A stretch of 64,000 bases of DNA from Thermoanaerobaculales bacterium. GTDB lineage: Bacteria > Acidobacteriota > Thermoanaerobaculia > Thermoanaerobaculales > Sulfomarinibacteraceae. The notes beneath the pieces were generated by a model. It did no database searches, was not told the origin of the DNA, and saw only the letters and a list, made by a program, of their open reading frames with translations. Position numbers and translations under genes: made by a program. Location: contig JARFRM010000040.1 in assembly GCA_029287235.1 (NCBI GenBank), forward strand, positions 39,275 through 103,274, written 5' to 3'. This document shows, piece by piece, positions 25,600 through 34,223 of this stretch (the first letter of the stretch is position 1; each line of letters opens with the position of its first letter).

Positions 25600-25794
25600 T
25601 CACCGATTTGCCTCGGAGCAGGCTGGAAGCTCGCTCCACAATGAGAGTCGGTCCCTTTTGGGGCCGGCATCCCGCCTGCCCCCATGGACTTCGGGCAGGG
25701 GGTCGGCGTCTTCAGCCCGCATTGCCCCTTGCTGCGCCGACGTCCCGTCGGCGTCGATCACGCCCACGTGGGCGCCCCAATTTCCGACCGAGGT
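25600..25794. repeat. Intergenic repeat block with family A hairpin
   Basis: Between the convergent helicase and PABS genes. A hairpin GAGCAGGCT-GGA-AGCTCGCTC (25615-25637) is a variant of the 13493 element, followed by CCGGCATCCCGCCTGCCC and CGGGCAGGGGG stretches. No gene seen. Confidence 0.6.
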
Positions 25795-26466
25795 CTATTT
25801 GCGCTGTCCGATGAAGACCGTATGCCGGTGGCCCTTGGCGACGTTGCGGGCGTAGATGGTCTCGGTGTGAGCGCGAAACCCGGCTGAGCTCAGGGCCTTG
25901 AAGAATCGCGGGTCATCCTCGACACACCAGATCCCGAGCACCCCTCCGGGCCGGAGACTCCGGCGAATTGCGGCGAGGCCATCAGGCCGGTACAGTCTCT
26001 CGTTCCGATCCAAGGCACACCCACCCGGACCGTTGTCGACATCGTTGAGGATCACGTCAAAGGCCCCGGGGCTCTCCTTGATCACTTCAAAAAGGTCCTT
26101 TTCGACAATGGTCAGCCGCCGGTCGTCCATCGGTCGTCCGGCGAGGTCTCCGAGATGCTCCCGGTTCCACCGAACGACCGCCGGCAGCAGCTCGGCGACC
26201 ACGACCTCTGATGGCCTCGGTACCGAATCGAGGACCGCTCTGGCCGTGTAGCCCATTCCGAGGCCCCCCACCAGAACCCGCGGTCTCACATTGCGATCGA
26301 CCAACTTCGCCGCTAACCTTGCCAGCTCGATCTCGGAGTCGTGGGCGCGACTGGTCATCAGCTCGATCCCCCCGATGCGCAACGTGAACACCCCGTCGCG
26401 CTCGTAGAGCAGCAGGTCAGCCCCGTCAGGAGTCGGAGTGCTGTCGATCAACCGCTCTGGTTTCAT
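25795..26466 (-). CDS. Spermidine synthase-like (PABS-fold) methyltransferase-family protein
   Basis: 223 residues. The Rossmann core has VLVGGLGMGYTARAVL (SAM/dcSAM loop), VVVAELLPAVVRWNREHLG (acidic residue at the strand 2 end) and YDVILNDVDNGPG-like FDVILNDVDNGPGG, as in spermidine synthase-like proteins lacking the N-terminal domain of true SpeE. It binds an S-adenosyl cofactor; the acceptor is unknown. Met at 26466 (MKPERLID) with AAGGA upstream is preferred over the longer frame, which runs into the terminator of the neighbouring gene. Confidence 0.82.
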   Translation of the reverse strand: MKPERLIDSTPTPDGADLLLYERDGVFTLRIGGIELMTSRAHDSEIELARLAAKLVDRNVRPRVLVGGLGMGYTARAVLDSVPRPSEVVVAELLPAVVRWNREHLGDLAGRPMDDRRLTIVEKDLFEVIKESPGAFDVILNDVDNGPGGCALDRNERLYRPDGLAAIRRSLRPGGVLGIWCVEDDPRFFKALSSAGFRAHTETIYARNVAKGHRHTVFIGQRK

Positions 26467-26492
26467 CGATGGGTCCTTTCCCTCAGCCGCGA

Positions 26493-26532
26493 CAAAAGGG
26501 CGCCACGTCACACCAGGTGCAACGTGGCGCCC
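26493..26532 (-). terminator. Intrinsic terminator of the DUF11-protein gene
   Basis: Perfect 11-bp stem GGGCGCCACGT / ACGTGGCGCCC with a 13-base loop; read on the minus strand it is followed by TTTTGT. It lies 55 bases after the stop at 26586. Confidence 0.85.
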
Positions 26533-26585
26533 AGGATACTCCGGCGGGGGCCTGCGTCGGACAAACTCCGGGCCGACCCGGTCGA

Positions 26586-28124
26586 TTACGGCCGATGTGA
26601 TCCGTGACGGCCCTTTCCGGGCCGCCGAACCACCTCCTCGTCACAGCCCCCGGCACCCGGAAGCCGTGCATTGTTGACAAAATCCACGACCTCCATCCAG
26701 AACTCCAGGGTCTCGTCGTCCGCGCCCGCGACAAGGTCGGTCTCCACAGCCGCGATGAGTTCTTCGACGGTCATCGCGAGGTCCATATCCGGCGGCGGAT
26801 CCTCATCTCCCGCACAGAGATCACCCAGCGCAGTGTCGAGGGGCAGACGCTCGCTCACCACGTTGAACCACAGAGCCAGCAGGTGGCGCGCAACCCGATC
26901 GGCCATGGTGTCCGCCAGGTTCGGGCGACACAGCAAGCTCTCGGCATCTGCGAGAGTGACCAACGGCCAGAGCTCCGGGAACACCGTGGACTGATCAAAG
27001 ATCTCCGCAAGCCAGGCCTCGAGCTCCGGAATCGTGAACTTCGCGTTCGGCCGTCCTTCGCGCGCGAATCGCAGCTGGTTGCACCAGAATCCAGGTCCGC
27101 CGATCTCGTCGCCATCGGTTCCGTCGATCATGACGGAGGCGCTCGCGCACACAGACTCGGTGAGTTCGAACGATGTCACGCAGGCGGTGTTCTCGACCAC
27201 GAGGCCCACCGCATCCGGCTGATCGAAGACCACCGACACCATCGCGGTGATGGTGTCTCCGGGAGCGAGAGTTGCGAAAACCCACTCGATGCCGGTCGGA
27301 GTCTGGATGGTCGGCGCAGGATCGATCATCGTCACGGTGAATGCCGGCACCGGGTCCCCATTGACATCCGGAACCATTGGAAGATCCTCGGCCAAGACCA
27401 CTTCGGTCAGCTCGCAGGTTCCTCGGTTCTCGACGACGATGATGTAGTCCATGGCGTCGCCGAGAGCGACACCGGTGGCTGTGGCGGTCTTTTCGATGGA
27501 GATCTCGTGGCACGGGTCGCCGCCGGGTTCGTCGAACACCATGGTGACATCATGACCGGATGGATTGAAGACGTCATAGCACTTGAGATTGGGGCCCGCC
27601 TGCTTGTAGCCCAAGGCCTTGGCGTCGAAGTGAACCCGCAGGCCCTCGATCCCGTCGATGACCACACCCGCCGAAACAACCTCGTTCTGGGTGATGTCGC
27701 CGACGGAGATCTCCGCGAAATAGGCCGGATAGACACCGTGCGGGGGAACAGCGTTGCCCTTGCAGTCGAGCAACGGGGTGCCGAAGGTCCACATGGACGG
27801 GTCCAGATCAACCGTGCCCCCGGGGAGGGTGATCGAACCGCCGATGAGAAGTGCCGGATCATTCACCGCCACGAGGAGGAACGTCTCGTACGCGGTGTTG
27901 TCGCCATTCCCGGTGCCTCGATTTTCGATGTTGAGGGTGAAGGTCGGCTCGGTGACCACGTGACCGCCGGCCCGGGGGTCATCCGAATCCGGATAGAGCC
28001 ACAACTTGGCCGTCGCGTGCGCCGGACCTGCCGACGCCGCGGTGATGATCACAATCACCGCGATCACCAGTGCCACAGGTCGACAACCGAGACTCCGAAG
28101 ACAATGCGTTCTCAATTCAGACAT
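26586..28124 (-). CDS. Secreted DUF11-repeat protein
   Basis: 512 residues. The signal peptide core is VALVIAVIVIITAASAGPAHA. Residues 30-200 form a beta-rich domain (TATAKLWLYPDSDDPRAGG). Residues about 205-330 are a DUF11-like domain beginning ISIEKTATATGVALGDAMDY with NRGTCELTEVVLAEDLP, as in cell-surface repeat proteins. The last ~180 residues are helical, starting GGPGFWCNQLRFAREG and including TVEELIAAVETDL, and look like the conserved 'GPGYWKNH-type' C-terminal segment found after DUF11 domains. The tail is basic and Gly/His-rich. No enzyme motif; probably extracellular and structural. Transcription ends at the terminator just downstream. Confidence 0.78.
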   Translation of the reverse strand: MSELRTHCLRSLGCRPVALVIAVIVIITAASAGPAHATAKLWLYPDSDDPRAGGHVVTEPTFTLNIENRGTGNGDNTAYETFLLVAVNDPALLIGGSITLPGGTVDLDPSMWTFGTPLLDCKGNAVPPHGVYPAYFAEISVGDITQNEVVSAGVVIDGIEGLRVHFDAKALGYKQAGPNLKCYDVFNPSGHDVTMVFDEPGGDPCHEISIEKTATATGVALGDAMDYIIVVENRGTCELTEVVLAEDLPMVPDVNGDPVPAFTVTMIDPAPTIQTPTGIEWVFATLAPGDTITAMVSVVFDQPDAVGLVVENTACVTSFELTESVCASASVMIDGTDGDEIGGPGFWCNQLRFAREGRPNAKFTIPELEAWLAEIFDQSTVFPELWPLVTLADAESLLCRPNLADTMADRVARHLLALWFNVVSERLPLDTALGDLCAGDEDPPPDMDLAMTVEELIAAVETDLVAGADDETLEFWMEVVDFVNNARLPGAGGCDEEVVRRPGKGRHGSHRP

Positions 28125-28246
28125 GGGTAACCTCCCTAGCTGTCACGCTTCCCGGATTGTGTTCGAACTCCTGTCACAATCTAATCACGTTGGAATGACC
28201 ATGGCCCACAATCTGAACAACCGCCGTGACCCACATCACCTGAGTC

Positions 28247-30055
28247 CTACGCCCCGTCCGACTTCTCCTCGAGCTCGGCCCAGCGGCGGTAGAGCTCGGC
28301 GACTTTGTCGCGAGCTGCCTCGTGGGCAACAAACGCTCTGTGAGCGGCATCGGCGTCGGATGCCACTGAAGGATCCGCAAGATCTTCGGACGCTGCCTCG
28401 AGCTCGGCCTCGGCGGAGAGGATGGTCTCCTCCATGTCTTCGTATTCTCGCTTCTCGAGATAGCTCAGGCCCTTGCGTTTCGGTTTTTCCCGATGTCGAT
28501 CGACACGTGTTCGCTTCGGTGCCCTGGCCTCGGGTCTGCGGTGAGCGAGCCATTGTTCGACATCGGCAAAGGGCGTTGCTGCGCCTTCGCCATCGAGCCC
28601 GAGCAGAACGGTGCTCACCCGGTCGAGCAGGTAGCGATCGTGAGAGACCAGCACCAGCGCGCCCGGGAAATCGAGCAGGCTCTCCTCGAGAACCTCGAGA
28701 GTCGGGATGTCGAGATCGTTGGTGGGCTCGTCGAGGAGCAGGAGATCCGCCGGTTGCACCATGAGGCGGGCGATGTGGACCCTCGCCTGTTCGCCGCCCG
28801 AAAGTTCGCTCACCGGTTGGTCGAGCTGGTCGTCGCGGAACTGGAACCGACGGGCCCAGGTCACCACGTGCACCTCGCGACCCCGGTAGAGCACCGTGTC
28901 GCCATCGGGTGCGAAGGCTCTGCGCAACGGCTGCGATTGGTCGAGCTGCTCACGCGCCTGATCAAAGTGGACAACCTGAAGGTGATCGGCCCGTCGGATG
29001 ATCCCGCCATCGGGCTCGAGCTCACCCGTCATCAGCCTGAGCAAGGTGCTCTTGCCGCTGCCGTTGGCGCCGACCACCCCAAGACGCTGTCCGGGCTGGA
29101 GCACCAGATCGAGACCTTTGAGGAGCTGTTTGTCGCCCAGCGCCTTGTCGACTCCGGAGGCCACGAGCAACCGCTTGGTGCGGCGGCCCGAGGCGGTCAT
29201 GTCGATCCCCACCTCGGCGGTCGCCAGTTCGGCCCTCACCTGGGCGAGATCGGTCATCAGGCGTTCGGCCTGGTCGATCCGGGCCTGGGCTTTGGTGGTC
29301 CTCGCCTTGGGTCCGCGTTTGAGCCACTCGAGCTCCCGCCGAACCCGGTTGGCGAGGCTGTCCCGGTATTGGGCGCGCCCCTGAAGGTACTCGGCCCGCA
29401 TCTCGAGAAAGGTCGTGTAACTGCCCGAACAGCTGAAGGAGCCGCCCGGATAACGCGGCGCCACCTCGAGCACCCGATTGGACACCCGATCGAGGAAGGC
29501 GCGATCGTGGCTGATCACGATGGTAGCCAGCAACCGGCTCGAAAGAAGCATGTTCTCGAGCCACAGGATGCCGTCGAGATCGAGGTGGTTTGTGGGCTCG
29601 TCGAGGAGCAGGACCTCGGGGTCGGCGGCCAGGGCTGCGGCGATGGCGAGACGCTTGCGCCACCCACCCGAGAGCTCCCCCACCGGCTTTTCGGGAGACC
29701 GGAAACCGAGCTGATCAAGGACGATGGCGACCCGGACCTGTCGATCGGTCTCGTCCTCTGTCTCCCGCAGGTCGAACCCCACCGCGCGTGCGGCCACCTC
29801 AATCACGGTGGATCTCGAATCGAAGTCGTCGTCCTGGTCGACCGTCGCCACCCGCAGACCTCGACGCCGGTGAACCTCACCCTCGTCGGGCACCTCGGCG
29901 CCGGTCAGGATTCGCAGCAGAGTGGTCTTGCCGGTCCCGTTGGGACCGACCACCCCGACCCGATCGCCCTCGGAGAGAGTCAGGCTCAACCCATCGAAGA
30001 GGGTTCGAGGTCCGAACGAGTGGGTCAGATCGCGAGCAGTGATGAGTGCCGCCAT
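28247..30055 (-). CDS. ABC-F family ATPase (Uup-like)
   Basis: 602 residues with two ABC cassettes and no membrane helices. First Walker A GPNGTGKT, signature LSGGWRKR and Walker B LLLDEPTNHLD; second Walker A GANGSGKS, signature LSGGEQAR and LLLDEPTNDLD. The inter-domain linker contains the ABC-F arm region (YLQGRAQYRDSLANRVRRE), and a C-terminal coiled coil (EYEDMEETILSAEAELEAAS...) matches Uup-type proteins. ABC-F proteins act on ribosomes or translation rather than transport. Start ATG at 30055 (MAALITARDL); the longer frame runs through the divergent mntP gene. Confidence 0.95.
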   Translation of the reverse strand: MAALITARDLTHSFGPRTLFDGLSLTLSEGDRVGVVGPNGTGKTTLLRILTGAEVPDEGEVHRRRGLRVATVDQDDDFDSRSTVIEVAARAVGFDLRETEDETDRQVRVAIVLDQLGFRSPEKPVGELSGGWRKRLAIAAALAADPEVLLLDEPTNHLDLDGILWLENMLLSSRLLATIVISHDRAFLDRVSNRVLEVAPRYPGGSFSCSGSYTTFLEMRAEYLQGRAQYRDSLANRVRRELEWLKRGPKARTTKAQARIDQAERLMTDLAQVRAELATAEVGIDMTASGRRTKRLLVASGVDKALGDKQLLKGLDLVLQPGQRLGVVGANGSGKSTLLRLMTGELEPDGGIIRRADHLQVVHFDQAREQLDQSQPLRRAFAPDGDTVLYRGREVHVVTWARRFQFRDDQLDQPVSELSGGEQARVHIARLMVQPADLLLLDEPTNDLDIPTLEVLEESLLDFPGALVLVSHDRYLLDRVSTVLLGLDGEGAATPFADVEQWLAHRRPEARAPKRTRVDRHREKPKRKGLSYLEKREYEDMEETILSAEAELEAASEDLADPSVASDADAAHRAFVAHEAARDKVAELYRRWAELEEKSDGA

Positions 30056-30063
30056 GTCGCGGA

Positions 30064-30085
30064 GAGTATACGTGCGCCTATACTC
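30064..30085. promoter_or_regulatory. Inverted repeat between abc-F and mntP, operator candidate
   Basis: GAGTATA-N8-TATACTC, a perfect 7-bp inverted repeat in the 37-base gap between the two divergent start codons. The TATACT arms could also serve as -10 boxes of divergent promoters. Confidence 0.45.
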
Positions 30086-30092
30086 GGGAGCC

Positions 30093-30659
30093 GTGAACAC
30101 GATCATCCTCATCGGTGTCGCTCTCGGTCTGGCCATGGACGCCTTCTCCGTGGCCATCGGAGTCAGCATCTCCCTCGGTGGAACCTCGAGGCGACAGACC
30201 TTTCGCCTGGCCTGGCACTTCGGTCTCTTCCAGGCGCTGATGCCCATCATCGGCTGGGCGGCGGGGACCACCGTCCAGCCCTTGATCGAACGGTGGGATC
30301 ACTGGATCGCGTTCACTCTCCTCACCATTGTCGGCGGCCGGATGATCCTCGATTCGCTGCGGGGCGGGCCCGACGAGCAGAACAGAACCGATCCGACCCG
30401 CGGTTGGTCGCTGGTGGTGCTCTCCATCGCCACCAGCATCGATGCCCTTGCCGTTGGTCTCAGCTTTGCCGCGCTCGGTGTTCGGGTGTGGTTCCCGGCC
30501 GTCATCATCGGCATCACGGCCGGACTCATGACCTTGTTGGGCACCCTCGGAGGCCGGGCGTTGGGCGCGCGGTTCGGCTCACGAATGGCCGTGGTCGGGG
30601 GTGTTGTTCTCATCGGGATCGGAGTCTGGATCCTCGTCGAACACCTTTGCGTGGGCTGA
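30093..30659 (+). CDS. mntP: Manganese efflux pump MntP
   Basis: 188 residues and six membrane helices, the family length. The two MntP signature Asp helices are ALGLAMDAFSVAIGVSI and SIATSIDALAVGLSFAAL, with GGRMILDSL between them. It exports Mn2+ across the inner membrane. GTG start at 30093 with GGGAG just upstream; the longer frame into abc-F is rejected. In many bacteria mntP is under a yybP-ykoY riboswitch, but only 37 bases separate it from the divergent gene, so a palindromic operator is the more likely control here. Confidence 0.92.
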   Translation: MNTIILIGVALGLAMDAFSVAIGVSISLGGTSRRQTFRLAWHFGLFQALMPIIGWAAGTTVQPLIERWDHWIAFTLLTIVGGRMILDSLRGGPDEQNRTDPTRGWSLVVLSIATSIDALAVGLSFAALGVRVWFPAVIIGITAGLMTLLGTLGGRALGARFGSRMAVVGGVVLIGIGVWILVEHLCVG

Positions 30660-30706
30660 GCCACGCAGCCTCCTTGTCGTCCGATATCCGGCTCGCCGGG
30701 CGCGAA

Positions 30707-31099
30707 TCAGTCCCTCATCATGACCATGGCCCGCCGCACGAGAGTGACGTGATCCTGGACCCATTCCTCCAGTGCCACCAGTTCATCGCTCTCCATGCCC
30801 ATTTCGAGCGCAACGGTGGCGATCAAACTCTGTTCGCCGAGATCGAAGTTGGTGTCGGTGTAGGCGAGGCCGAAGAGCTCGAGCAGGGCCGCGACCCGCG
30901 ATCTCTTGTCTTTGAACTCCTTGGCGAGATCCCCGACACTTCGGTCATCTCCCCCGGAACCCGGGACACCCATTTCAGCCTTGAGAGACGCCAGGGCCGC
31001 CGCCTCGCGGCCGACCACGATCCCGTCGGCCTCGATCATTTTTTCCGCCAGCAGAGCGAAGGCGCGCTTTTCATTGATGTCGAGCATGTTCAAAAACAC
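30707..31099 (-). CDS. TerB-like helical protein
   Basis: 130 residues, all-helical. EKRAFALLAEKMIEADGIVVGREAAALASLKAEMG resembles the first acidic helix pair of TerB/COG3793 proteins, and FDLGEQSLIATVALEMGMESDELVALEEWVQDH resembles the second. TerB domains bind divalent metal through acidic residues and occur in stress-related systems. Adjacent to MntP (convergent stop, 47 bases apart). Met5 (MLDINEK) is an alternative start. Confidence 0.6.
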   Translation of the reverse strand: MFLNMLDINEKRAFALLAEKMIEADGIVVGREAAALASLKAEMGVPGSGGDDRSVGDLAKEFKDKRSRVAALLELFGLAYTDTNFDLGEQSLIATVALEMGMESDELVALEEWVQDHVTLVRRAMVMMRD

Positions 31100-31528
31100 T
31101 GTCTGCCCCTTTCAACGCCTCCAGAGTACCAATTCGTCACATCGAACCCTCAGCACGCCCCGGAATGCAGCAATGCACCCCGGAAATCCACCCATGATCG
31201 TCCGACTTTCGGAGTGAAGCCTCCGAATCGGTCACCCTCATCATCGGGAACCTGGCGGACCTTCGGAAACCCGAACGAATCGAACCTGGAGCCTCCTCGA
31301 ACAGCCGCCCTCAGTCCGTCCTTCCACCACCGAAACCTCTCATGTCGGCCACTCTCCCCGTCGATTGCAGAATTGATCTAACATGCAATATTTGAATAAC
31401 TTACACAATTTTTTCTCCCCCATAGTGATCTCGAGTGACCGGCGTCACCGGAGAGAATCGCCACGGTGACTGCGGTCACGGTGACCCGCCATCCTGGGCC
31501 GTATGGTCCGGCCAAGGAGGGCCGAGAT
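31100..31528. other. Divergent intergenic region with an AT-rich island
   Basis: About 430 bases without a supported gene. It contains a strong AT-rich stretch (31376-31420, ATATTTGAATAACTTACACA then a T run) and, downstream of it, the TGAC-N4-GTCA sites. It should hold promoters for the TerB-like gene (-) and the DUF2202 gene (+). Confidence 0.45.
31436..31485. promoter_or_regulatory. Tandem TGAC-N4-GTCA sites before the DUF2202 gene
   Basis: Two sites, TGACCGGCGTCA (31436-31447) and TGACTGCGGTCA (31467-31478), have centres 31 bases apart (three helical turns); a GTCACGGTGAC follows at 31475-31485. The pattern suggests cooperative binding by a dimeric regulator. They lie 44-93 bases before the ATG. 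Confidence 0.5.
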
Positions 31529-32257
31529 ATGTCAATAGTCCGTAGCACTCTCATCGTGGCCTGCGCCGCACTGTTCGTTCTTTCTGCGAGCATTGCAGAC
31601 GCACAGAACCGTCCGCCCCAAGCCGGCGGCGCATCGGATTGTCAGCGAGCGTTGGCGGATCGCTTCGACAGCCTGGATGTCAACACCCTCGACCAGGACA
31701 CCGTCGACGCGATTGTCCTGCTGCGGGAGGAGGAGAAGCTGGCTCGCGATGTCTACCTCACGCTCAGCTGGTGGTATGACCTGCCGATCTTCCCCAATAT
31801 CGCCAAATCCGAGCAGCAGCACATGAACCTCGTGGCAATGTTGCTCGACCGTTACGGGATCCCTGATCCGGCGGCGGGAAACGGGATCGGCGTATTCACC
31901 GATCCATGGGTGCAGGACCTCTTTGACGACCTCGTGGCATCGGGCGCCCAGTCCGTGGTGGACGCTCTGTTTGCCGGAGCGAAGATCGAGGATGTCGACA
32001 TCTACCACCTGAAGCACATCCTCGATCACTCGGACTTCGACGACGTCAACCTCATCGTCCAGAACATGGTCGCCGGATCGCGCAACCACATGCGCGGCTT
32101 TGTCGGGGCGTTGGTCAGGAGAGACGAAACCTACACCGCGGAGTTCATCAGTCAGGCCGAACTCGACGCGATTCTGGCCTCACCCATGGAGACCGGCGTG
32201 ATCTACGACGAGAACGGCGACGTGCTCGCTGAATGCGGACGGGCGTCAACCCGCTAG
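31529..32257 (+). CDS. Secreted DUF2202 protein (ferritin-like fold)
   Basis: 242 residues. Signal peptide IVRSTLIVACAALFVLSASIADAQ. The DUF2202 core shows VDAIVLLREEEKLARDVYLTL, a helix with SEQQHMNLVAMLLDRYGI, VDALFAGAKIEDVDIYHLKHIL and a NLIVQNMVAGSRNHMRGFV helix. The Glu/His spacing in these helices resembles a four-helix di-metal site, so metal or oxygen chemistry outside the cytoplasm is possible, but no function is established. Start ATG at 31529 follows AAGGAGG at about 31514-31520. A terminator follows the stop. Confidence 0.88.
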   Translation: MSIVRSTLIVACAALFVLSASIADAQNRPPQAGGASDCQRALADRFDSLDVNTLDQDTVDAIVLLREEEKLARDVYLTLSWWYDLPIFPNIAKSEQQHMNLVAMLLDRYGIPDPAAGNGIGVFTDPWVQDLFDDLVASGAQSVVDALFAGAKIEDVDIYHLKHILDHSDFDDVNLIVQNMVAGSRNHMRGFVGALVRRDETYTAEFISQAELDAILASPMETGVIYDENGDVLAECGRASTR

Positions 32258-32278
32258 CAACTGATCACTCACACCGTA

Positions 32279-32336
32279 TTCTTCGACAATCCCGTTCTTC
32301 GACAATCCCGGCTCCGAACGGGGCCGGGATTTTCTG
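32279..32336 (+). terminator. Intrinsic terminator with 16-base tandem duplication
   Basis: AATCCCGGC (32304-32312) pairs with GCCGGGATT (32323-32331), followed by TTCTGTC. The upstream arm lies in the second of two perfect adjacent copies of TTCTTCGACAATCCCG (32279-32294, 32295-32310). It follows the DUF2202 gene by 45 bases. Confidence 0.7.
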
Positions 32337-32341
32337 TCACC

Positions 32342-33007
32342 TCAACCGGAAGGGCCGTAATAGCGGAAGTGCCCGACGATGGGATAGTCGAAGAGAATGT
32401 CCTCCACCTCGGGGCCCCGGCCGATATTGTGGACCACCTGAAATCGCTCGCCGTCGTCCGATCGAAGCGGCACCACGATTCCGATGTGCGGGAGCGGCCC
32501 CACCATCCACGACACCACGTCGCCCGGCTGGTAGTCGCCCGGATCGTCGGTGATGGGAAGCTCATCGCCGGCACGCCCGAAGAAGACCTCCAGATTGGGG
32601 ACCCGCCTGTGATCGATGTTGGAATCCGGAGCCGTCAAGCCCCAGCGCTGCGGGTAGACGAAAAAGGCCGCACGCATGTCCTCGTGGACCTCCTTCTGGA
32701 GGTCGATCCCGAGCATGCGATACGACCGGATGAGGAGGTCGGTACAGACCCCGACGTCTGCCGGAACATCGCCGCCCGGATACCTCATGGAGTGATAGCT
32801 GCCGTCGTATCGGATTGCATGCGATGTGCGATCCAGCGCGGCTGTGGTGATTCTCTCGACAAATCCCTCCGGCTCACCAGGACGTCGAACGACCTCGATC
32901 TGATCCGAAAACACGACCCCGCACCACCCGAGCATCAGCAGGGCGAATGCCGGGGCGGGACCGACCCACCGAGGCCGGTGTCTGGTTGGCCGACGACTCA
33001 AGGTCAC
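32342..33007 (-). CDS. Secreted DUF1287 protein
   Basis: 221 residues. Signal sequence around WVGPAPAFALLMLGWCGVVFS. The mature part matches DUF1287: YDGSYHSMRYPGGDVPADVGVCTDLLIRSYRMLGIDLQ..V.EDM, DSNIDHRRVPNL..FF, DYQPGDVVSW and HIGIVV. The Cys in GVCTDL and His in PHIGIVV are placed like an NlpC/P60-type Cys-His pair, so a periplasmic cysteine hydrolase is plausible (family function not established). Its ATG overlaps the stop of the upstream hydrolase by 4 bases. Confidence 0.85.
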   Translation of the reverse strand: MTLSRRPTRHRPRWVGPAPAFALLMLGWCGVVFSDQIEVVRRPGEPEGFVERITTAALDRTSHAIRYDGSYHSMRYPGGDVPADVGVCTDLLIRSYRMLGIDLQKEVHEDMRAAFFVYPQRWGLTAPDSNIDHRRVPNLEVFFGRAGDELPITDDPGDYQPGDVVSWMVGPLPHIGIVVPLRSDDGERFQVVHNIGRGPEVEDILFDYPIVGHFRYYGPSG

Positions 33008-33957
33008 GCCGGCACGTCTCGCCCTTCGAGCCAGGCTTCGATCATGGCATTGACGGTCTCCGGCGCTTCCTGTTGCACCCAGTGCGACACCCCGGGGAGG
33101 TAGCGGAGGGTCAGGTCATTCACCAGATCCTCGGTCCCGAAGGTGAGCTCTTTGCCGAGGGCCGTGTCCTCCTCGCCCCAGATCATGAGAGTCGGGGTCT
33201 CGAGCTGCCGGTACGCGGCCCGGGCGAGCTCCTTGTCGACTCCGTGCCGGAAATATGCGCGGTAGTAGGCGAGCATCGCCGCCAGCGCACCCGGCTGCGC
33301 CGCGTTCCTCCGGTAAACCTCGAGGACCTCTCCGGGGAACCGGTCCTTGTGTATCGCCGACCCGCGAATCATCCCCGAAACCCTCCGCGCACCGTTAGCG
33401 CCGAGAATTTGCTCGGGCAACCACGGAAGTTGAAAAAAGAACATGTACCACGACCGCCGGAGCTGCTTCCAGGTCTTCAAGCCGCGCCGGAAGAGCCGCG
33501 GATGCGGCAGATTCAAGACGATGAATCGCTCGACCGGTCGGATCTCGGCAAGGACGAAGATCCAGGCGATGGCGCCGCCCCAATCGTGACCGATCAGCAG
33601 AGTCTCCTCAGCACCGGCAGCGTCGATGAGACCGGCCACGTCTTCGACGAGAAGACGCATCCGGTAGTTTCGCACCCCCTCGGGCCGGCTGGTGCGACCG
33701 TAGCCGCGCAGATTGGGCGCCCAGACCGTGTAACCATTGCGAGCCAACCGCGGCATCTGGTGGCGCCACGAGTAGTTGCACTCCGGAAAACCGTGCAGAC
33801 AGAGAGCGAAACGGGGCCCGTCACCACAGATCGCGACTTCGAAGTCGAGCCCGTTCGCCCTGACCCACTGCGTGCGGATTTCGATCACAGCGCGACCGCA
33901 ACCCGACTCAACGTCGGTCCGGGGCGGTCGAAGGGACCGCGTTTCAATACTCGCCAT
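33004..33957 (-). CDS. Alpha/beta hydrolase, epoxide hydrolase-like
   Basis: 317 residues. Oxyanion motif HGFPE, nucleophile Asp in GHDWGGAIAW, NLRGYGRTSRP, the catalytic acid region MIWGEEDTALG and His in LPGVSHWVQQEAP; the lid contains the YYRAYF tyrosines. An Asp nucleophile with HGFPE and lid tyrosines is the epoxide hydrolase pattern, though some haloalkane/fluoroacetate dehalogenases are similar. The start may be as late as VIEIRTQWV (about residue 24). It is the first gene of a two-gene unit with the DUF1287 gene. Confidence 0.88.
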   Translation of the reverse strand: MASIETRSLRPPRTDVESGCGRAVIEIRTQWVRANGLDFEVAICGDGPRFALCLHGFPECNYSWRHQMPRLARNGYTVWAPNLRGYGRTSRPEGVRNYRMRLLVEDVAGLIDAAGAEETLLIGHDWGGAIAWIFVLAEIRPVERFIVLNLPHPRLFRRGLKTWKQLRRSWYMFFFQLPWLPEQILGANGARRVSGMIRGSAIHKDRFPGEVLEVYRRNAAQPGALAAMLAYYRAYFRHGVDKELARAAYRQLETPTLMIWGEEDTALGKELTFGTEDLVNDLTLRYLPGVSHWVQQEAPETVNAMIEAWLEGRDVPA

Positions 33958-34161
33958 TCAAAATTCACGTTGATCATGCTCGACTCCCCCCGGTCGATCC
34001 CGGGTCACGGACGCGCCGGGGCTCCTCATGGCACAACCATCGACACCGTTCCGGCCACCGACGCGGGTCTGCGCATGAGATCTCCCTTGAGCTGCCCACG
34101 CAGCTTAGCCCAAAGGGTGCTCCAAATCATCACGATTTCATCACATACGGCAGAGACAAAC

Positions 34162-34187
34162 GCACACCGGACCGAAGTCCGGTGTGC
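34162..34187 (-). terminator. Terminator hairpin of the Cys-rich lipoprotein gene
   Basis: Perfect 11-bp stem GCACACCGGAC / GTCCGGTGTGC with a CGAA loop (TTCG on the minus strand), 37 bases after the stop. The following T-tract is weak (GTTTGTCT). Confidence 0.6.
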
Positions 34188-34223
34188 TCAATCAAGAATC
34201 CCGGCCGAGGAACCGGAGGCTTC

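Noticed and set aside
30056..30092. yybP-ykoY Mn riboswitch upstream of mntP
   Set aside because: Only 37 bases separate the divergent start codons, too short for the riboswitch, and no matching motif is present.
28493..31381. 962-codon plus-strand ORF
   Set aside because: Runs antisense to the ABC-F gene and through mntP in another frame; no domain and His/Arg/Pro-rich.
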